From Bacteroidales bacterium (GTDB taxonomy: Bacteria; Bacteroidota; Bacteroidia; Bacteroidales; UBA1715), in assembly GCA_024409235.1 (NCBI GenBank), contig JAKSUA010000002.1, positions 128,385 through 192,384 of the forward strand: DNA of 64,000 nt, given 5' to 3'. The translations under genes and the position numbers were made by a program. The notes beneath the pieces were generated by a model. That model did no database searches and was not told where the DNA came from. It was given only the letters and a program-made list of their open reading frames with translations. Position 1 is the first letter of the stretch, and each line of letters starts with the position of its first letter. This document shows, piece after piece, positions 8,137 through 17,889 of this stretch.

Positions 8137-9237
8137 TTATTCAGTTAAAATCATTTGTTTGCTACCAACCAATTTGCCATCTGTTACAAGGCTATAGATA
8201 TACAATCCTGCTTCTAATTCATTACCAAAAATAATTTCAGAAGTTGCACCTCTTCCTGATACCATTATTGCCTTAACTTGTTTGCCTTGCAAATCATAAA
8301 TGTACAAAACTGCATCCGCTACAGTTTCTGGAATAACCATTTCTATGCGAGTGTTTGTAGAGAATGGATTTGGTTTGTTTTGAGAAAGAGAAGCTTGTTC
8401 AACTGAAGAATGAATTTCTGCTACCGAGGTTGATTTTAGTTCGTATGTTTTTTCTGTATTTAACTGAGATTTTAGATCCTCTATTTCTTTTTGTTGCTCC
8501 TTCATTGCTTCTACTAAATAAGGAATTACCCCTATATAAGATAGTAATTTCACATTTGAACTATCAATAGTTTCAACCAATTCAGGGAAAATCTGTTCCA
8601 CCTCTTGAGCAATGAATCCTACTTGAATTTTCTTCTCCTCATCATTTTTCCAATTATAGGTATATCCATTCAACTTGCATATTTTTGATAATGCATTTTG
8701 TTCAAGTTTAGTAATATTTGTCTTCAATGTACTATCTGAAGATTGACTAATAGAACCACATTGAATATTTACATATCCTGAGTTATCTCTTTTATAAAAT
8801 GTTATGGTGTTATTTGCTTTGATTCGAGGATAATTTTGTGTAACACCGAATTCAAGTTGAGAATAGTTTGTATTTGTTGGAGCGAGTATAATATTAGGAC
8901 CAACAACATGAAGTTTGGCAGAGCCATAGCGAGTCCCTATAAATACATTTCCATTATCCTTCAAAAAAAGTTTGCCATCGCCTGCATTCGTTGAGCCATC
9001 AGGTTTCCAGAAATTTAAGCCGTCTGTAAGATACTCTATAGACCATTGAGGAGAATTAAATAAAGTATCACAACCGAACCGTAAATCTGTTCCTTCTGCA
9101 AAATGCATGTTTCCAGTGGAACTAATTACTTTTATCTTTTTAGATAATTTCACCGAGCCATCACTCGTTACCTGAATCTGTGCCACTGCACCCATTGCCA
9201 TTACACTTGTGGCAATACATAATAAAAGTTTCTTCAT
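8137..9237 (-). CDS. Secreted S74 chaperone-domain protein with T9SS tail
   Basis: 366 residues from the ATG at 9237, whose signal peptide (MKKLLLCIATSVMAMGAVAQ) supports this start over an upstream in-frame one at 9297. The first half resembles the beta-rich stalks of tail-fibre-like proteins. The middle holds a peptidase S74 intramolecular chaperone domain (SDSTLKTNITKLE, GFIAQEVEQIFPELV, SYIGVIPYLVEAMKEQQKEIEDLKSQL). The last 80 residues are a T9SS type A sorting domain (NKPNPFSTNTRIEMVIP to GLYIYSLV). S74 domains drive trimerisation and often cleave themselves off, so finding one upstream of the sorting tail is notable. First gene of a minus-strand run of exported proteins. Confidence 0.85.
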   Translation of the reverse strand: MKKLLLCIATSVMAMGAVAQIQVTSDGSVKLSKKIKVISSTGNMHFAEGTDLRFGCDTLFNSPQWSIEYLTDGLNFWKPDGSTNAGDGKLFLKDNGNVFIGTRYGSAKLHVVGPNIILAPTNTNYSQLEFGVTQNYPRIKANNTITFYKRDNSGYVNIQCGSISQSSDSTLKTNITKLEQNALSKICKLNGYTYNWKNDEEKKIQVGFIAQEVEQIFPELVETIDSSNVKLLSYIGVIPYLVEAMKEQQKEIEDLKSQLNTEKTYELKSTSVAEIHSSVEQASLSQNKPNPFSTNTRIEMVIPETVADAVLYIYDLQGKQVKAIMVSGRGATSEIIFGNELEAGLYIYSLVTDGKLVGSKQMILTE

Positions 9238-9304
9238 ACTTAAAAATTTTTTGTTTCTGCAAATTTTCATATTTAGTACGAAACTTTTAGTAAACAATCT
9301 TTTG

Positions 9305-9328
9305 ATAATAGGGGGTGTTTTCTATTAT
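9305..9328. promoter_or_regulatory. Inverted repeat between divergent genes
   Basis: ATAATAG and CTATTAT flank a 10-nt centre in the interval between the S74-domain gene and the AraC regulator. It could be an operator for the regulator or a weak hairpin; nothing else in the sequence decides this. Confidence 0.3.
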
Positions 9329-9382
9329 TGTACGGAAGTGTGGTAAATTTTTATTACAATTGTGCATTAAAAGTAGTTTGAA

Positions 9383-10180
9383 ATGAATTATCTTGATGTT
9401 GTATTGCAGACAAAATCTCCTAAATGGGATGCAGAACAATACATACTCTATTGTGTTAGTGGCACGGTTGTATGTATTGTAGATGGCAACAAAATTGAAA
9501 TAAAAGAAAATATGCTGTTTCGTAAGGCAAAGATTTCTTCTATTTTGGTTATTGAAGTATCTAACGATGCTTCGTTCATACAATGCGTACCTCGTAGTGG
9601 ATTTAGCAATTATTTTCAACTTATTTTGCCTTTGATTGTGGAGATAAAACCCTATTCTATGCCTGTTGTTACATTGTCGGCGGAGCAAAGCAATAATTTC
9701 ATTCATCAGGCTTATGCTTTGCAGTTATTGGAAAAACAAATAGCTGCGGTTCCCAAACCATCAATACAAGAACGCTTGTTAGAGGTACAACATTGTTGTT
9801 TATGTTTGTTTATAGCTCTTAATTCTATTACTCCTGTTGTTTTAGAAAATGCTGCGTCGGGTGTGAATACAATGTTACATCCTATGTTTATGGAACAGCT
9901 TTTTCTGTTTTGCAAGGAGGAAAGAAACATCAAGTTCTATGCAGAAAAACTGTGTTTAAGTACATCGTATTTCTCTGCAAAAATAAAAGAGGAAACTGGA
10001 AAAACTCCTATGTATTGGATTAACAAAATTACTATAGATCAATTACAAAAAGAACTTGCCGAAAATAGATTAACAACAAAAGAAATCTGTTCTAAATTCC
10101 ACTTTTCGGAAGTTGCAGCTTTACGGATGTTTTTTAAAAAACATACAGGCTATACCATAAACCAATATAAGAATATGTAA
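9383..10180 (+). CDS. AraC family transcriptional regulator
   Basis: 265 residues. The N-terminal half looks like a small cupin-type sensing domain (YILYCVSGTVVCIVDGNKIEIKENMLF). The C-terminal 100 residues form the two-helix-turn-helix AraC DNA-binding domain: first helix region KFYAEKLCLSTSYFSAKIKEETG, PMYWINKITIDQLQKEL linker, second region TTKEICSKFHFSEVAALRMFFKKHTG. The ligand is unknown. It is divergent from the S74/T9SS gene and may control it, which is inference. It converges on the PAP2 gene with a single base between stops and no visible terminator. Confidence 0.85.
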   Translation: MNYLDVVLQTKSPKWDAEQYILYCVSGTVVCIVDGNKIEIKENMLFRKAKISSILVIEVSNDASFIQCVPRSGFSNYFQLILPLIVEIKPYSMPVVTLSAEQSNNFIHQAYALQLLEKQIAAVPKPSIQERLLEVQHCCLCLFIALNSITPVVLENAASGVNTMLHPMFMEQLFLFCKEERNIKFYAEKLCLSTSYFSAKIKEETGKTPMYWINKITIDQLQKELAENRLTTKEICSKFHFSEVAALRMFFKKHTGYTINQYKNM

Positions 10181-10181
10181 A

Positions 10182-10745
10182 TTACACCCCTCTGCGAACA
10201 ACTCTTCGTTCCAAGCAATAAAAAACAACCGCACAAAGGCAGCCTACTAGTGCCCCGCAAACAATATCGGCAGGATAATGCACACCAAGGTACATTCTGG
10301 TATAACAAACTATCAGTGTCCAAAATAGGAACACTATTGTCCACCATTTATTTTTTAGCAATAAAGAAACAAATACCGCAAAAGCAAACATATTTGCCGC
10401 ATGCGATGAAACAAATCCATACATTCCTCCTTTGTACCCACGAACAATATGCACCAGTTGCTCTATTTCAAGATTATGCGAAGGTCTATACCGGCAAATA
10501 ACTTTCTTAAAACATTCCGTAGAAATTACATCGGCACAACCGATTGCCAAAGCAATACAAGCCAACGAAAACAATGAGAGTTTCCAACCATATTTTCGTT
10601 GCAACAAATATAAAGCAAGAAGAAATATAGGCACCGAAGCCCATGTTTGGGTTATACAATAAAAAAGCGTATCGAAGAACGCGGAGTTACATACAATTAT
10701 GGCAAGCAATAATTGCCTATCGAACAGTTCAAGCGATTCGAACAT
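10182..10745 (-). CDS. PAP2 family phosphatase, membrane
   Basis: 187 residues from the ATG at 10745, which overlaps the obg stop by one base (TAATG); an upstream ATG at 10763 would overlap obg more. Several transmembrane helices surround the three PAP2 motifs: K81 to R87-P88, the S113-S114-H115 motif in place of the usual SGH, and R150 to H156 with D160 (TRMYLGVHYPAD). Such enzymes dephosphorylate lipid phosphates such as undecaprenyl pyrophosphate or phosphatidic acid at the membrane; substrate not determinable here. Translational coupling to obg places it in that operon. Confidence 0.87.
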   Translation of the reverse strand: MFESLELFDRQLLLAIIVCNSAFFDTLFYCITQTWASVPIFLLALYLLQRKYGWKLSLFSLACIALAIGCADVISTECFKKVICRYRPSHNLEIEQLVHIVRGYKGGMYGFVSSHAANMFAFAVFVSLLLKNKWWTIVFLFWTLIVCYTRMYLGVHYPADIVCGALVGCLCAVVFYCLERRVVRRGV

Positions 10746-11734
10746 TATTGTAGCAACTTCCAAAGTTTATCTTTCAATTCCGAAATATTCAACTGTGCCA
10801 CCGACGAAATAAAAATGTGATCTATCGTTGTTGGCAACTGTTTCTCCAACATAGATTGTAGTTCGTCGTCCAACATATCGCATTTGGTAATGGCAAGCAT
10901 ACGAGGCTTGTCGAGCAATTCTGGATTGTACAGTTTCAATTCATTCAAAAGAACTTCGTATTCTTCTGCAATATCCTTACTATCGGCAGGAATCATAAAC
11001 AAAAGCACTGCATTTCGTTCAATATGACGAAGGAAACGCAAACCCAAGCCTTTACCTTCGTGGGCACCTTCAATAATTCCCGGAATATCGGCTATTGCAA
11101 ACGAAGCATTATCTCTATACGGAACAATACCAAGTTGCGGAACAAGCGTTGTAAACGGATAGTTTGCTATCTTTGGTTTTGCCGCCGAAACTACACTCAA
11201 CAAGGTTGATTTTCCCGCATTTGGAAAACCAACAAGTCCTACATCGGCAAGCACTTTCAATTCAAGAATATACCAACCTTCAACTCCCATTTCACCCGGT
11301 TGAGCATAACGAGGTGTTTGATTTGTAGGTGATTTAAAGTTTAAATTTCCTAATCCACCACGACCACCCTTCAAGAGTATTTTTTCTTCTCCATCTTCAG
11401 TTATTTCACAAAGAACCTCATCGGTTTCGGCATCTTTTGCAATTGTACCAAGCGGAACTTCTATAATGACATCCTTACCATTTGCGCCAGTACTTCCTGC
11501 ACTACCGCCACAGCCACCATCTCCAGCAAACAAGTGTTTCTGGTATCTTAAAGCAAGCAACGTCCATACATTACGGCTTCCCTTCAAGATAATATGACCA
11601 CCACGTCCACCATCACCACCATCAGGACCACCTTTTGCAACAAACTTTTCACGATGCAGATGAGCAGAACCCGCTCCACCCTTTCCTGAACGAAGAAATA
11701 TCTTTATATAATCAACAAAACTTGAAGTTGGCAT
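10745..11734 (-). CDS. obgE: GTPase Obg
   Basis: 329 residues. The glycine-rich Obg fold occupies about residues 1-160 ([38 protein letters not shown]). The G domain follows, with G1 [12 protein letters not shown]3 DIPGII and G4 TKCD. Obg links GTP/ppGpp levels to 50S ribosome maturation and cell-cycle control. The C-terminal OCT domain of some homologues is absent, as is common. Transcribed ahead of PAP2 with overlapping stop/start; separated from adk upstream by a terminator. Confidence 0.96.
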   Translation of the reverse strand: MPTSSFVDYIKIFLRSGKGGAGSAHLHREKFVAKGGPDGGDGGRGGHIILKGSRNVWTLLALRYQKHLFAGDGGCGGSAGSTGANGKDVIIEVPLGTIAKDAETDEVLCEITEDGEEKILLKGGRGGLGNLNFKSPTNQTPRYAQPGEMGVEGWYILELKVLADVGLVGFPNAGKSTLLSVVSAAKPKIANYPFTTLVPQLGIVPYRDNASFAIADIPGIIEGAHEGKGLGLRFLRHIERNAVLLFMIPADSKDIAEEYEVLLNELKLYNPELLDKPRMLAITKCDMLDDELQSMLEKQLPTTIDHIFISSVAQLNISELKDKLWKLLQ

Positions 11735-11803
11735 AGAATAAATATTGAAATGATTAAGAATAACAATAATCGTATGGACGTATTACAACGCCCTATGGTT
11801 AGA

Positions 11804-11840
11804 TAAAAAATTGGCAATAGACACCACGCCCATTGCCAAT
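11804..11840 (-). terminator. Terminator after adk
   Basis: On the minus strand ATTGGCAAT and ATTGCCAAT form a 9-bp stem followed by a run of Ts. It lies about 16 nt past the adk stop and separates adk from obg. Confidence 0.7.
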
Positions 11841-11855
11841 CAATTTTATTTCAGA

Positions 11856-12428
11856 TTAAAATTTGTCGCAAACGCCACAAATAGTTCCGAAAATTTCATC
11901 TATAGTACCAACACCCTTGATTTCTTGTAATTTACCTTGTTTGCCATAGAAATCTTTTACTGGTGCAGTTTCTGAATTATAAACCTTGATACGATTCATA
12001 ATAACTTCTTCGTTTTGATCATCGGCACGACCAGATGATTTACCACGTTCCAACAAGCGTTTAACCAATTCTGGAGTATCAACTTCCAAAGAAATCATGC
12101 AAGAAACTGCGATATTGTGTTTTGCCATCAATTCATCCAATGCAACAGCCTGAGCAGTTGTGCGTGGGAAACCATCGAAAATAAAACCGTTACCTTTTGC
12201 ATTTTCAGCGATTTTGTTTGCCATCATACCGATAACAATATCATCAGAAACTAATTCGCCTTTTTCGATTTTTGCTTTTGCTTGTTTACCAAGTTCTGTT
12301 TCTGCTTTCATTTCAGCACGCAACAAGTCACCTGTTGAGATGTGGCACAAGTTGTATTTTGCAACGATTTTGTCTGATTGAGTTCCTTTTCCTGCTCCCG
12401 GAGGGCCGAATAACACTAAATTTAGCAT
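11856..12428 (-). CDS. adk: Adenylate kinase
   Basis: 190 residues. The P-loop GPPGAGKGTQ is at residues 8-17, followed by the AMP-binding signature GFIFDGFPRTTAQA and the short LID seen in the 190-residue class of Bacteroidota enzymes (no four-cysteine zinc LID). It interconverts ATP + AMP and 2 ADP in the cytosol. Standalone gene with its own terminator. DUF4153 gene is divergent upstream. Confidence 0.96.
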   Translation of the reverse strand: MLNLVLFGPPGAGKGTQSDKIVAKYNLCHISTGDLLRAEMKAETELGKQAKAKIEKGELVSDDIVIGMMANKIAENAKGNGFIFDGFPRTTAQAVALDELMAKHNIAVSCMISLEVDTPELVKRLLERGKSSGRADDQNEEVIMNRIKVYNSETAPVKDFYGKQGKLQEIKGVGTIDEIFGTICGVCDKF

Positions 12429-12557
12429 AGTATTTACTTTTAATTAATAATTCATTTCTAACGCTTGCGAAATTACTATTTTTTTTCGTGTTTCTATGCA
12501 ACTCTATTTTATTTTGAGCGAAATGCATATATTTACAAATGAAAAAACTGAACTCAA

Positions 12558-14249
12558 ATGAAAATAATCAGCAAACTAGCTAACAAACTCAAAAAGTTCT
12601 CTCCCAAAGAGTTATTGCAAATCGGCAAGGAAACCTTCAAAAGATTCCCAATTTCTTGCATCGCAACAATTGTAGTAACCATATTTTGCTTGTTACCGAT
12701 ATATACATACCCACCGATAGAAGACAAGCCCTCTCTACTCTTTTTTTTATTTTTCTACCCTGCTACAACTTACTTTTTAAATATACTCACAAATTTGCTA
12801 GCAGAAAATTACGAAAACCGTAAAATACAGATAATCGGCGGATTAAATATTTTCTGGTTAGTATTTTCCATAATTGCAAGCATTTGTTGGTGGACAAATT
12901 GGAATGCCCTAGGCCTTATTGCCGCTTGTTTTCTTATGCTAGTGCTACTTTTTTGCTATCCCACTCTCATACAAAAGGACAATCTTGCAAGTTGGAAATT
13001 TGCAACTCAAAACATAGCAAATTTGACTGTTAGTGGCTTTATGCTACTGATATTTTATGGCGCACTTGCTATTCTCTATTTGGGTACAGGAGAATTATTT
13101 AGCATAAAAATTAATGGTCAACTTTACTTAAACACACTAATAATCTGCTTTTGTGCAATTATGCCTTTTCTGTTTCTCACCCAAATTTCAAAACAAGAAA
13201 AAGCAACCAATCTTATAGAAATCACACAATATGTTTCTTATTTGCTCATTCCTGTACAATTGCTATATGTAATTATCCTATACATATACGCCGCTAAAAT
13301 ACTATTTACCTGGACTTTACCGTGCGGAACTGTCTCGTGGATGGTAATCATTTCTATGATAGGAATGATTCTACTACAATGGATTTTATATCCAAAAATG
13401 CTTGATGAAAATAAGACGGCAAAACAAACAATTCTACGCTATCTTCCTATACTGATGATTCCTCTCCTTATCTTAATGAGTGTGGGAATCTTCCGTAGAA
13501 TTTCCGACTATGGCATTACTATTTCAAGACTCTATGTATTAGCGGCAAATATCTGGTTTTATGGTATTTGCATTTATTTAGCCATACATAAATCGAAAAA
13601 AATTGTTGGTATTCCACTATCATTCGCAATCGTATTTTTACTTATTTCCTTTGGTCCACAAAGCATTCCAAATGTAACTCTACGCATACTTACAAACGAA
13701 ATTAAAACATTACTTGACGCCGAAAACATTAGTTACCCAATAACAAACGAACAAGCAATAACAATAACCAACACGAAGATAAAAGATAAAATACTATACC
13801 TACAAAGCAAATACAAAAACGAAGACTACCAAGACATTATAGATGAATATATTTATTTTGGAATAGTCGATACAACTTACAGTGCAGATTCACAAAAAAC
13901 AGAAACAATTATTACTAATTCAAGCAAAAAACTTTCAAACATAAATTATTATCATACTATGTATGATTGGGAAACCGACCTACCACTAGAGCAATACAAT
14001 AAGTTACTAAAAATCAGCAATAAGGTCTTCACCATAAGCGACAGCCAATTAAAAACAGATTCTATTAAATTCACAGTGGGGAATACACCTGTAACCTTCC
14101 CTATTGAAGCAATAGAAAAACAGAAAGACAGCGATATTTTTACATATAAAACAGATTCTGTTTTTCTCATACTTACAACTTTTTACTTAACAATAAGAGG
14201 GAACGACAACAATGAGATACGATGCAACGGCGTCATATTAACAAAATAG
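12558..14249 (+). CDS. DUF4153 family membrane protein
   Basis: 563 residues. About ten hydrophobic helices fill residues 35-385, including the family-type segment RISDYGITISRLYVLAANIWF. A soluble C-terminal region of about 180 residues follows, with repeated Lys/Asp/Tyr-rich short motifs, probably outside the membrane core. The molecular function of the family is unknown. It stands alone, divergent from adk, and converges on the yifB gene 18 nt away without a clear terminator. Confidence 0.8.
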   Translation: MKIISKLANKLKKFSPKELLQIGKETFKRFPISCIATIVVTIFCLLPIYTYPPIEDKPSLLFFLFFYPATTYFLNILTNLLAENYENRKIQIIGGLNIFWLVFSIIASICWWTNWNALGLIAACFLMLVLLFCYPTLIQKDNLASWKFATQNIANLTVSGFMLLIFYGALAILYLGTGELFSIKINGQLYLNTLIICFCAIMPFLFLTQISKQEKATNLIEITQYVSYLLIPVQLLYVIILYIYAAKILFTWTLPCGTVSWMVIISMIGMILLQWILYPKMLDENKTAKQTILRYLPILMIPLLILMSVGIFRRISDYGITISRLYVLAANIWFYGICIYLAIHKSKKIVGIPLSFAIVFLLISFGPQSIPNVTLRILTNEIKTLLDAENISYPITNEQAITITNTKIKDKILYLQSKYKNEDYQDIIDEYIYFGIVDTTYSADSQKTETIITNSSKKLSNINYYHTMYDWETDLPLEQYNKLLKISNKVFTISDSQLKTDSIKFTVGNTPVTFPIEAIEKQKDSDIFTYKTDSVFLILTTFYLTIRGNDNNEIRCNGVILTK

Positions 14250-14266
14250 CAATCTTTAATGAAATA

Positions 14267-15802
14267 CTATCCCGCCCAATGTTCTCTATCTAAACTTCTA
14301 TATTGAATAGCTTCTGCCAGATGTTCTGCTTCTATATTTTCTGATTCCGCCAAATCAGCTATTGTACGGGATACTTTAATAATCCTGTCGTATGCACGGG
14401 CTGACAATCCTAACTTTTCCATAGCAGTTTTCAATATAGACTGACATTCCTCGTTCAACACACAATAAGTCCGAATCATTTTTGTATCCATCTGGGCATT
14501 GCAATATATCTGCATATTCCGAAAGCGTTTTTGTTGAATCTCTCTACAATGAATTACCCGTTCCCTAATTACTTTGCTTGATTCTTCCTGCGATTTTTTA
14601 GACAATTCCTTGAATGGCACCGGAATAACTTCTATGTGCAGATCTATGCGATCTAACAATGGACCCGAAATCCTATTCAAATATTTTTGTACAACTCCAG
14701 GACTGCACACACATGCTTTTTCTGGATGATTATAATATCCACAAGGACAAGGATTCATTGAAGCAATCAACATAAAACTTGCAGGATAATCAACGGTAAA
14801 CTTTGCCCGGGAAATATTTATATGTCTATCCTCCAACGGTTGCCGCATAACCTCTAAAACTTGACGTTTAAATTCAGGTAATTCATCGAGGAACAACACA
14901 CCATTATGCGCCAACGATATTTCTCCTGGTTGTGGATATGTACCTCCACCTACTAACGCCACATCACTCACCGTATGATGCGGAGACCGGAACGGACGTT
15001 CTGTCATCAACGAAACATGACCACCTAATTTTCCAGCAACTGAATGAATTTTAGTTGTTTCTAGAGCTTCATGTAACGTCAACGGCGGCAATATGGAAAC
15101 AATTCTCTTTGCTATCATTGTTTTTCCTGCACCGGGCGGCCCTATCATTATAATATTATGGCCACCAGCCGCCGCAATTTCCATTGCACGTTTCACGTTT
15201 TCCTGCCCTTTTACATCAGCAAAGTCAAAAGACGAAGCGTCTATTTGCTTAAAAAATTCTTCACGAGTGTTTATTTCAGTCTTTTCTAAAGTGCTTCTAC
15301 CCTCAAAAAAATCAATAACTTCACTGATATTTTCTACTCCATAAACATCTAAGTCATTTACAACTGCAGCTTCGCAGGCATTTTCTTTGGGCAAAATAAA
15401 ACCTTTAAAGCCAAATTTCCGGGCTTCAATAGCCATTGACAACGCACCACATATCCTATGAACTCCTCCATCCAACGACAATTCTCCCATGATAATGTAG
15501 TCTCCTATATTATCAGCAGAAATCTGTTTTGAACCAGCTAAAATACCTATTGCTAATGTAAGGTCATAAGCTGTACCTTCCTTACGAATATCAGCAGGAG
15601 CCATATTTATCGTAATTTTTCTACCTGGTAACTGATACCCTACGCTCCGTAAGGCAGACTCTATACGCTGCTGACTTTCTTTTACTGCACTATCTGGCAA
15701 ACCAACCAAATAGAAATTCACACCGCTAACAATGTCTGTTTCAACGGTAATAATTCGTGCATCAATTCCATTGACTGCACCACCATAAGTTTTTACTAAC
15801 AT
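14267..15802 (-). CDS. YifB/ComM family Mg-chelatase-like AAA+ ATPase
   Basis: 511 residues. Domain order is N-terminal Lon-protease-like fold (VNGIDARIITVETDIVSGVNFYLVGLPDSAVKES), Mg-chelatase AAA+ module with Walker A GPPGAGKT near residue 220 and Walker B VLFLDELPEF, then the C-terminal helical domain (GLSARAYDRIIKVSRTIADL). In Vibrio and Haemophilus the homologue ComM is a branch-migration helicase that helps integrate incoming single-stranded DNA. Here no competence genes are nearby, so the role is inferred only from family. Four cysteines in the PCPCGYYNHPEKACVC segment may bind metal. Confidence 0.93.
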   Translation of the reverse strand: MLVKTYGGAVNGIDARIITVETDIVSGVNFYLVGLPDSAVKESQQRIESALRSVGYQLPGRKITINMAPADIRKEGTAYDLTLAIGILAGSKQISADNIGDYIIMGELSLDGGVHRICGALSMAIEARKFGFKGFILPKENACEAAVVNDLDVYGVENISEVIDFFEGRSTLEKTEINTREEFFKQIDASSFDFADVKGQENVKRAMEIAAAGGHNIIMIGPPGAGKTMIAKRIVSILPPLTLHEALETTKIHSVAGKLGGHVSLMTERPFRSPHHTVSDVALVGGGTYPQPGEISLAHNGVLFLDELPEFKRQVLEVMRQPLEDRHINISRAKFTVDYPASFMLIASMNPCPCGYYNHPEKACVCSPGVVQKYLNRISGPLLDRIDLHIEVIPVPFKELSKKSQEESSKVIRERVIHCREIQQKRFRNMQIYCNAQMDTKMIRTYCVLNEECQSILKTAMEKLGLSARAYDRIIKVSRTIADLAESENIEAEHLAEAIQYRSLDREHWAG

Positions 15803-15854
15803 ATCATCTAATTTTCTTCATCTGTTGCGACAAATATCTTTGGCTTTTCATTGT

Positions 15855-15862
15855 CAAAGATA
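15855..15862 (-). promoter_or_regulatory. Promoter -7 box TATCTTTG (yifB)
   Basis: Minus-strand TATCTTTG, about 50 nt before the yifB start; a second weaker candidate (GATATTTG) lies at 15832-15839. Confidence 0.45.
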
Positions 15863-15884
15863 AAAGAAAATTAGAGCTGAATTA

Positions 15885-15921
15885 GAAAAAAAATGAGAGA
15901 CATTTAATAAACATCTCTCAT
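15885..15921 (-). terminator. Terminator after ddl
   Basis: ATGAGAGA and TCTCTCAT pair on the minus strand and are followed by eight Ts; 16 nt past the ddl stop. Confidence 0.7.
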
Positions 15922-15936
15922 CAAATAACATGAAAT

Positions 15937-16923
15937 TTACTTTCTCGATTTAATTGAGTGCTCAATAATTGAAGCAAACACTTCAGATTCTTTCAAACCT
16001 TCCGCACGGATTTGTTTTGGAACGATACTCGCTTTACTCATTCCCGGATTTGTATTGATTTCCAAGAAATTCATATCTCCATTCTGAGATATAATAAAGT
16101 CAACTCGGCAAATACCAAAACATCCTAAACACTTATATATTTTCGCAGTTTCTTCCTTACATGCGGCTGTTATTTTTTCAGGTAGTTGCGCTGGAGTAAT
16201 TTCCTGACTATAACCTGCTTCGTATTTTGCTTGATAATCAAAAAATTCATTTTTTGTCTGAATTTCTGTAATCGGCAAAACATGAACGCCATCTTCAACT
16301 TCGTATGCACCGACAGAAACTTCTATACCTTTTACAAAGCGTTCTATAATTACCTCTGTATCTTCCTCAAAAGCTTTTTTAATTGCAGGAACCATATCTT
16401 CTACAACTTTCACTTTTGATACGCCAAAACTTGAGCCTCCATTGTTTGGTTTCACAAAACATGGTAAACCAACTTTTTCAATAATCGCATCTACATTTAT
16501 ATTATCATAAGGACGTATCAACACTGCATCTGCAGTCTTAACGCCAAACGATTTTATAAATGTTTTAGTTGCATATTTATTAAATGTTAAAGAACCTGCA
16601 AAAACACCACAACTTGTATATGGCAAGCCCAATAATTCCCAATATCCAGGCATTTGACCATCTTCTCCCGGTGTTCCGTGAATAGAATTATACACGCAGT
16701 CAAATGTTATCTTTTCTCCTTTATATTGAAAAGAGAAATCACTTTTATCTATTGGAAATTCTCCTTCCGGCATTTGTACCATCCAATCACCGTGAGAAAT
16801 AAAAACTGTATATACATCATATTGGTTTTTATCTATCATTCCACTTACTTGAATAGCACTGTTTTTTGAAATATCCGATTCGGAAGTAAAACTTCCACCA
16901 ACTACAGCAATTTTCTTTTTCAT
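15937..16923 (-). CDS. ddl: D-alanine--D-alanine ligase
   Basis: 328 residues of the ATP-grasp ligase family. Recognisable blocks are the N-terminal VVGGSFTSESDIS, HGTPGEDGQMPGYWELLGLPYTSCG, the ATP-grasp strand LPCFVKPNNGGSSFGVSKV and the metal/substrate end FLEINTNPGMSKASIVPKQIRAEG. It joins two D-Ala for peptidoglycan precursors in the cytosol. It starts 4 nt after the stop of a class IV aminotransferase gene, so the two are one operon. That pairing raises the possibility that the aminotransferase feeds D-amino acid supply. Confidence 0.95.
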   Translation of the reverse strand: MKKKIAVVGGSFTSESDISKNSAIQVSGMIDKNQYDVYTVFISHGDWMVQMPEGEFPIDKSDFSFQYKGEKITFDCVYNSIHGTPGEDGQMPGYWELLGLPYTSCGVFAGSLTFNKYATKTFIKSFGVKTADAVLIRPYDNINVDAIIEKVGLPCFVKPNNGGSSFGVSKVKVVEDMVPAIKKAFEEDTEVIIERFVKGIEVSVGAYEVEDGVHVLPITEIQTKNEFFDYQAKYEAGYSQEITPAQLPEKITAACKEETAKIYKCLGCFGICRVDFIISQNGDMNFLEINTNPGMSKASIVPKQIRAEGLKESEVFASIIEHSIKSRK

Positions 16924-16927
16924 TCGT

Positions 16928-17749
16928 TTATTTTTTATGAGATTCTATATATTCTGATATTTGTTCGTTATATGCTTCCGACAACCGTTTTACGATTTTA
17001 TTGTCAACGGAATAAGTAACATGTTCGACACTTCGTATCGGTAAAATTTTTGGAGAAGTTCCTGACACAAACGCCGCATCAAACTCTTGTAATTCAGACA
17101 GAGATATTTTCCTTTCCTCCAACTTGATACCAAGTTTTTTAATTAGATCTATAATTTGCAAACGCGTAATTCCACACAATACATCTGAAGCCAATGCAGT
17201 TATTATTGTATCTCCTTTCACAAAAAATGTATTTGACTTACTTCCTTCTGTTACATTTTTTTGAGAATCAACTAACAACACCTCATAAACTCCAGTCTCT
17301 GCAATCTTTTTATATGCATTGTTTTTTACCGCAGCTTCCTGCTTCACATTGGGATTCAAACGTTCACCTTCGAAAATTCCACATTCTACTCCTTTTGCAT
17401 ACATTTCGGCTGTTGGATAAGAATGTTTTATTTCATACACCATAAAACAAACAGCTTCATCCTGAGAAATACTGTACACGCATCGCACATTTCCATTTAC
17501 TAAACCATATTGTTTAATAAAATTACAAATAGAGTCTGTAAAAACATTCTCAGCAAAAGGTCTTTTTCTTCCAGACAAATCAAACGATTTGAAAAAACGT
17601 TCCGAATGATCTTCTACAAATAAAGGTACGGTATCCATTACGCGTAAAACATCATATATGACCATAGCATTTTCCGGAACACTGCATGTATCAGAATCCA
17701 CTAAAACACCGTCAATCAAGATCTTTGCAGAAACACAATCTTTTATCAT
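16928..17749 (-). CDS. Class IV PLP aminotransferase
   Basis: 273 residues of the fold-type IV PLP family (branched-chain aminotransferase, D-amino acid aminotransferase, 4-amino-4-deoxychorismate lyase). Typical features are the AVKNNAYKK segment around the expected catalytic lysine, YEVLLVDSQKNVTEGSKSNTFFV with the conserved EG/SN phosphate region, and LCGITRLQIIDL. The sequence does not let me choose between the activities. It sits 4 nt upstream of ddl, which fits a D-amino-acid role, while a lyase role in folate synthesis is equally open. Confidence 0.82.
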   Translation of the reverse strand: MIKDCVSAKILIDGVLVDSDTCSVPENAMVIYDVLRVMDTVPLFVEDHSERFFKSFDLSGRKRPFAENVFTDSICNFIKQYGLVNGNVRCVYSISQDEAVCFMVYEIKHSYPTAEMYAKGVECGIFEGERLNPNVKQEAAVKNNAYKKIAETGVYEVLLVDSQKNVTEGSKSNTFFVKGDTIITALASDVLCGITRLQIIDLIKKLGIKLEERKISLSELQEFDAAFVSGTSPKILPIRSVEHVTYSVDNKIVKRLSEAYNEQISEYIESHKK

Positions 17750-17831
17750 ATCTGTTCATTATTAATGTAAAAGTATTAAAAATGAGCCACTGCATTTTTT
17801 TTACCTGTAATTTTTATCAACCAATTATCTA

Positions 17832-17862
17832 CAAAAAAAAGGCGGTTCTATTATGAACCGCC
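17832..17862 (-). terminator. Terminator after FadL-like gene
   Basis: GGCGGTTC and GAACCGCC form a GC-rich 8-bp stem with a 6-nt loop, followed on the minus strand by eight Ts. One of the strongest terminators in the window. Confidence 0.85.
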
Positions 17863-17889
17863 TCTGCATATAAGTAGTTTTTAGTGCAG

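Noticed and set aside
9287..9706. 139-codon minus-strand frame
   Set aside because: It lies opposite the AraC gene and has no domain; the AraC frame explains the sequence.
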